NCBI GenBank assembly: GCA_004151065.3
Contig: NWUY0300017872.1
Location: 16,681-39,158, forward strand
Origin: Larix sibirica
Taxonomy: Eukaryota; Streptophyta; Pinopsida; Pinales; Pinaceae
Reading direction: 5' to 3'
Length of the DNA stretch: 22,478 bases
The position numbers and the translations under genes were made by a program. This document shows positions 19,545 through 22,478 of the stretch, piece after piece. Under the pieces are notes generated by a model. That model made no database searches, had not been told where the DNA came from, and worked only from the letters and a program-made list of their open reading frames with translations. The first letter of the stretch is position 1, and each line of letters opens with the position of its first letter.

Positions 19545-21195
19545 TCCTAGTTTAGCAATTATATTCAAAGCAAGAATTTTCAATATGTTTTGCAATAACC
19601 TTGAAATAATCTTATAAACATAATTGCAAAGTGAAATAGGTATATAGACATCAAAGGAATTTGGCCCATTCGTTTTCGGGATCAAAACAATAAAGGTTTT
19701 CTTGAGGCCAACAATACCTTTGCCAAGGTTCAAGACTCTTCTACCACCCTTAGTGAATCCTCCTCAAATAGATCATAGAAGCCTAAATAAAACTCCATTG
19801 TCCACCAATCCAGGCTTCAACTTTCTTCCTTCTACAAAGGATGCATGACTGATTTCCATTCTTCTTTTGATATTTCAGATCCAAGTTCTTCATTTTGATG
19901 ATCCTCAATAAGACTTGGGAAAAGTGAAACCACCTTCAAAAATTCTACTATGTTTGCATTGGTATCTTTTTGAAATAATGCTTTGAAGTGCCTTCTTCCT
20001 TCCTCATCTATTTTAAAAAAGATCCAGCCTTTGACCCTTCTTGAGTTGAGATTTCCCATATTGTGTTAATTTTTCTTCTATGCTTATCATAATTTTGGAA
20101 AAATTTGCTAGTTTCATCATATTTGGCCAACCAAATAGCCATGCTCTTAAGCCTTCATCCTCCTTCTTTGTTCCACCTTGGTTCATCAACAACTTCTTTA
20201 TTACTTCCATTATTTTTAGGTTCGTTGGTTATGCTTTAGAGAAGATTCCTTATACATTATTTCCAAACATCTTGCAAATTTCCTCTTCTACTTCCTCCAA
20301 TTCTCTATGCATCTTCTTAGATTTTATTTTTTCCCACTCAACTACTTGTTTCTTTACCCTTTTGATATTTTTAGCCAATTGGAACATAGTTGAGTACCAT
20401 GAATTGATATCAAACTTATACCAATTTTGGACTACCAATTCTTCAGTTGTCCTCCTCTAGCCAAGTGTGGTTGAATTTAAAAGGAGTTGGAGGATTTTGA
20501 GAGTTTATATCAATTTGTATGAGTATGGGTAGGTGGTTTGATGACCTTCCTTGACCCACCAATCTATCAACTTCTTATAATAATTTTTCAACTAGTAAGG
20601 ATTGATCTAGTCTATTAAAAATCCCTTCCGACCACATCTATAATTCTTGTAAGCAGGGACCAATTGCATAAGCTCAACATCAATCAACTTTAGCTCTTCA
20701 AAAATATGAATAAAGTATTATGATAATGAATCTTATATGGCTAAGCATATTAATACTTCCCTTACCTTCAATGTCAAGTTAAGGTTACCCTCTATGATAC
20801 ATTATCTCCTCTTAAACTGCCTTGAAGAATTAGACTGTCCTAGAAATCCTTCATATCATTATAAGGCCCATAGAAGTTAATGAGATTGAACACTTTCCTT
20901 GTCACTTTATCTCTACACTCCAACATAATACCTACAACCAAAATAGAGGAAGATAGTTAGTTAATAATATTGTTCTAACCCATTACCAAAACTTTTGAAT
21001 GGCCTTCTACATCTAGGAAACAAAAGACCCATTCTTTTAGGAATGACAATAGAACTTCTACCGCTATGTTCCATAACACATAGTTACTTGTATTAATACA
21101 AAATCAGGCTCATATACAAAAATGAACTTTTATGGATTGGTTTTTGTGGGCATCCTTGACCCCCCCTCACATTTAGGGAAATAATGATCCCTTGG
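19545..21195 (-). pseudogene. LINE D ORF2 fragment (endonuclease to early RT), dead
   Basis: Begins near 21195 with IIISLNVRG, the first L1 endonuclease block, then in broken frames LINFYGPYNDMKDF near 20880. The linker AIWLAKYDETSKFFQNYDKH, then RRKINTIWEI, lies near 20140-20045 in one frame, corresponding to the WL-EGDENTKFFHKFA block of plant LINEs. GSEISKEEWKSVMHPL is open at 20059-19832. The last open part, 19733-19545, reads GIVGLKKTFIVLIPKTN and SFDVYIPISLCNYVYKII, which is RT motifs 1-2. The catalytic RT motifs A-C are absent because the fragment ends. Multiple stops and shifts are present. Confidence 0.78.
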
Positions 21196-21805
21196 ATACA
21201 TTTCTTGAGATCTTTTAGGCTTCAAGGACCCATTTAATTGTCATATGTTTCCACTTTCTCACTTCTTTGAATGCCTTATTTTTTGCAATTGTCATATAGG
21301 ATTTTTCACCTAGAGTTGAAGCATGGCTAGTGTTTGTGGTCGAGCACACTTATGTGCCTCCTTCTTCTTCCATCAACACATATTTTCTAGGTCTAAGATT
21401 GTATCTCGACCTGACATTTTCTTTTAGAGCAAACCCTCCCACACCCTTTAAAGATTGGGAAGGGACACTGGTTATAAACTCTAATGAAACTAAAGAATTT
21501 TGAGAGACCTTGAAAGGGATGTTTAAGGTGACTTGGGTGTCTAAGTGTTGAGACACCCTTATTACTTCCAATCTATACCCCTTTAAAGGGTTTAAACAAT
21601 TTTATTTCAAATCATTATTTTTATTTTTTATAATTAAAACATAGAAAGGATCGTGACTTTGAGCATTCTTACCCTTTTTTCCAACCACTTAAACTTGAGA
21701 TTCCTAAGACCCTACTATATTCACCAACAAACTTTGAATTGGGATAGCCAAGTCCGAGGAGATATCTATACTTTATTCATCACTAACCCCTCCATCCATT
21801 ACTTC
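21196..21805 (-). pseudogene. LINE D ORF1 C-terminal fragment, dead
   Basis: The tail of ORF1 upstream of the LINE D endonuclease. The open stretch at 21571-21350 includes LKENVRSRYNLRPRKYVLM, a basic segment, and is collinear with a stop-broken version in LINE C near 10230-10010 (readable as YNLRPRK with a shift). No DUF4283 core or knuckle remains. The function of this basic tail is not known to me; nucleic-acid binding is an inference from its charge. Confidence 0.6.
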
Positions 21806-22010
21806 CACCTTCATGATTCCCTAGGGCTATTAATACCTTTTCACGAAAGGTTATGTCCTTTAGACAAAACAATAATACTTTCTTTCTTAGTTATTATTCT
21901 TTATTGTAAATATTATTATTATATGTTATATATTTATATATATAACATTGTTGCTTTCTTTCAAAATAATGCATGATGCACTTTATCTTTGTTTTCTTGG
22001 TTCTCATCAG
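21806..22010. other. unique AT-rich sequence, probable intron ending in a 3' splice acceptor
   Basis: Begins where similarity to LINE C/D ends. It holds a TA-rich run near 21915-21945 and finishes with the pyrimidine-rich tract TTTGTTTTCTTGGTTCTCAT and CAG, with AG at 22009-22010. This is a strong plant-type acceptor. Confidence 0.45.
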
Positions 22011-22198
22011 ATCTGGAAATACCTGCAAATAAGCAATCGAAATCGAAATTTATAATTGGGAAACATTCTTCAATATCTGAGCCTTTGGAAAGAGACAAAA
22101 CAGGGAATAGGCCGAAAGAGTTGCTACCAGTTCTTGGGCATTGTGGATACAAATACGGAGACCAATGTCCACATGCGATCCATTCACTCTCATACTAA
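22011..22198 (+). CDS. candidate terminal exon of an unrecognised host gene
   Basis: Product not recognised. Directly after the acceptor AG at 22009-22010, one frame is open for 61 codons (LEIPANKQSKSKFIIGKHSS onward) and ends at TAA 22196-22198, followed at once by TGA. The reading frame has no ATG, so it would be an internal or last exon entered in phase 2. The peptide is polar and Lys/Ser-rich, and ends in a short Cys/His cluster (HCGYKYGDQCPHAIH) that might bind a metal; that is speculation. Unlike the surrounding LINE relics it has no stops, its codon use looks ordinary, and it resembles no LINE domain. No upstream exon is recognisable in the window. It could be an open stretch by chance, being under 200 bp. 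Confidence 0.42.
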
Positions 22199-22310
22199 TG
22201 AAGCGATATAACACTATAACATGCAATTTAGAGACTTTGCAAAACAAATATATATGTATAAAAATAATGTATATAAGAATTAGATGATGCATGTTACAAT
22301 GAGGACACCA

Positions 22311-22320
22311 TATAAATAGG
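22311..22320 (+). promoter_or_regulatory. TATA box (TATAAATAGG)
   Basis: TATAAATAGG is an excellent plant TATA element, with a CAAT at 22296. A start site about 30 bases downstream would fall near 22345, giving a leader of about 100 bases before the ATG at 22449. Confidence 0.5.
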
Positions 22321-22353
22321 GATATTACTAGCATTTGCCCTGGGAGGGGAAAA

Positions 22354-22386
22354 ATGAACACCGAGGGGCTAGTCGCTAGGGGCTAA
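22354..22386 (+). other. upstream ORF in the candidate 5' leader (10 codons)
   Basis: ATG at 22354 encodes MNTEGLVARG followed by TAA at 22384-22386. It lies between the TATA box and the main ATG. If transcription starts near 22345, this small ORF would be the first start codon met and could lower translation of the main frame. Confidence 0.35.
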
Positions 22387-22392
22387 GCGCTA
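22365..22392. repeat. 14-bp imperfect tandem repeat in the candidate 5' leader
   Basis: GGGGCTAGTCGCTA (22365-22378) is followed directly by GGGGCTAAGCGCTA (22379-22392), with two mismatches. It overlaps the upstream ORF. Confidence 0.8.
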
Positions 22393-22448
22393 TAGTCCGA
22401 AAGAAATTTTTGGGAAGATTAAATTCCGGCAAAGTTTCAACGGCGGAG

Positions 22449-22478
22449 ATGGCTCAAGAAAAGATCGATGGTTGTTGT
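22449..22478 (+). CDS. candidate start of a host gene, runs off the window
   Basis: ATG at 22449 in the context GGAGATGGCT, with G at -3 and GCT as second codon, which is the favoured plant start context. Ten codons are visible (MAQEKIDGCC) before the window ends, so the product cannot be named. Support comes from the TATA box 130 bases upstream, a leader with no LINE similarity, and the local rise in G and C. It could be an accidental ATG; the right-hand neighbouring sequence would settle it. Confidence 0.4.
   Translation, partial: MAQEKIDGCC

Larger units (their letters stand above)
19545..21805 (-). mobile_element. LINE D: internal fragment of the same family as LINE C
   Basis: Reverse-strand LINE fragment from the ORF1 C-terminal part (21805) to early RT (about 19545), collinear with LINE C over its whole length at an offset of about 11,330-11,350. 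Similarity to C stops near 21805, just left of the host-like right edge. It also fades near 19545, where the ISKEQ-like block degenerates. It lacks ORF1 core, RT palm, zf-RVT, RNase H, 3' UTR and tail, so it is a deleted or rearranged remnant rather than a simple 5'-truncated insertion. Confidence 0.8.

Noticed and set aside
20080-20460. 126-codon + strand open frame
   Set aside because: It is antisense to the LINE D linker block (the FFQNYDKH region). Its hydrophobic look comes from the complement of Lys/Glu-rich codons.
21989-22010. Start codon for the 22011-22198 frame
   Set aside because: The frame upstream of the acceptor begins with TTG, not ATG. A spliced exon explains the sequence better than an independent small gene.
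1-22478. CRISPR array, rRNA, intact tRNA, or bacterial-type operon
   Set aside because: No spaced repeats, no rRNA-like conserved blocks, no foldable tRNA, and no ribosome binding sites with stacked genes. The content is plant retrotransposon.

Overview
This window looks like nuclear DNA of a seed plant. It is AT-rich and intron-poor, and almost all of it is decayed LINE (L1-type non-LTR) retrotransposon sequence of the plant kind: ORF1 with a DUF4283-like domain and a CCHC knuckle, and ORF2 with endonuclease, reverse transcriptase (RT), zf-RVT zinc-binding and RNase H regions. The many old, nested, stop-riddled copies suggest a large, slowly purged genome such as a gymnosperm. That is an inference; nothing here names the species.

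Layout, left to right. 1-569 holds nothing I recognise. 570-880 (+) is a Ty3/gypsy RT/RNase H scrap. 880-1775 (-) and 8201-about 12177 (-) are two halves of one older LINE, called C here. LINE A (+, 1776-8200, 6,425 bp, apparently full length) is inserted between them inside C's RT domain. The junction is resolved to the base: CCTA flanks both ends of A, A ends in a 7-A tail, and removing A plus one CCTA rejoins C's RT in frame. LINE B (-, 12178 to about 18100) is a better preserved copy running from ORF1 to an A tail. About 18100-19544 is non-coding, with two short tandem duplications and a tRNA-like box B. LINE D (-, about 19545-21805) is a fragment of the same family as C, lacking both ends.

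The right edge (21806-22478) looks like single-copy host sequence. A good 3' splice acceptor precedes a 188-bp open exon at 22011-22198. Further right are a TATA box (22311), a 10-codon upstream ORF and an ATGGCT start (22449) that runs off the window. These are the only candidates for functional host genes, and their products are not recognised.

All LINE copies are dead (stops, frameshifts, lost catalytic residues), so no gene set here works together today. In life, ORF1 would have bound the element RNA and ORF2 would have performed target-primed reverse transcription. In both A and B, the ORF1 stop overlaps the ORF2 start as ATGA, suggesting coupled translation in the ancestors. I found no CRISPR array, rRNA, intact tRNA or novel defence or biosynthetic system.
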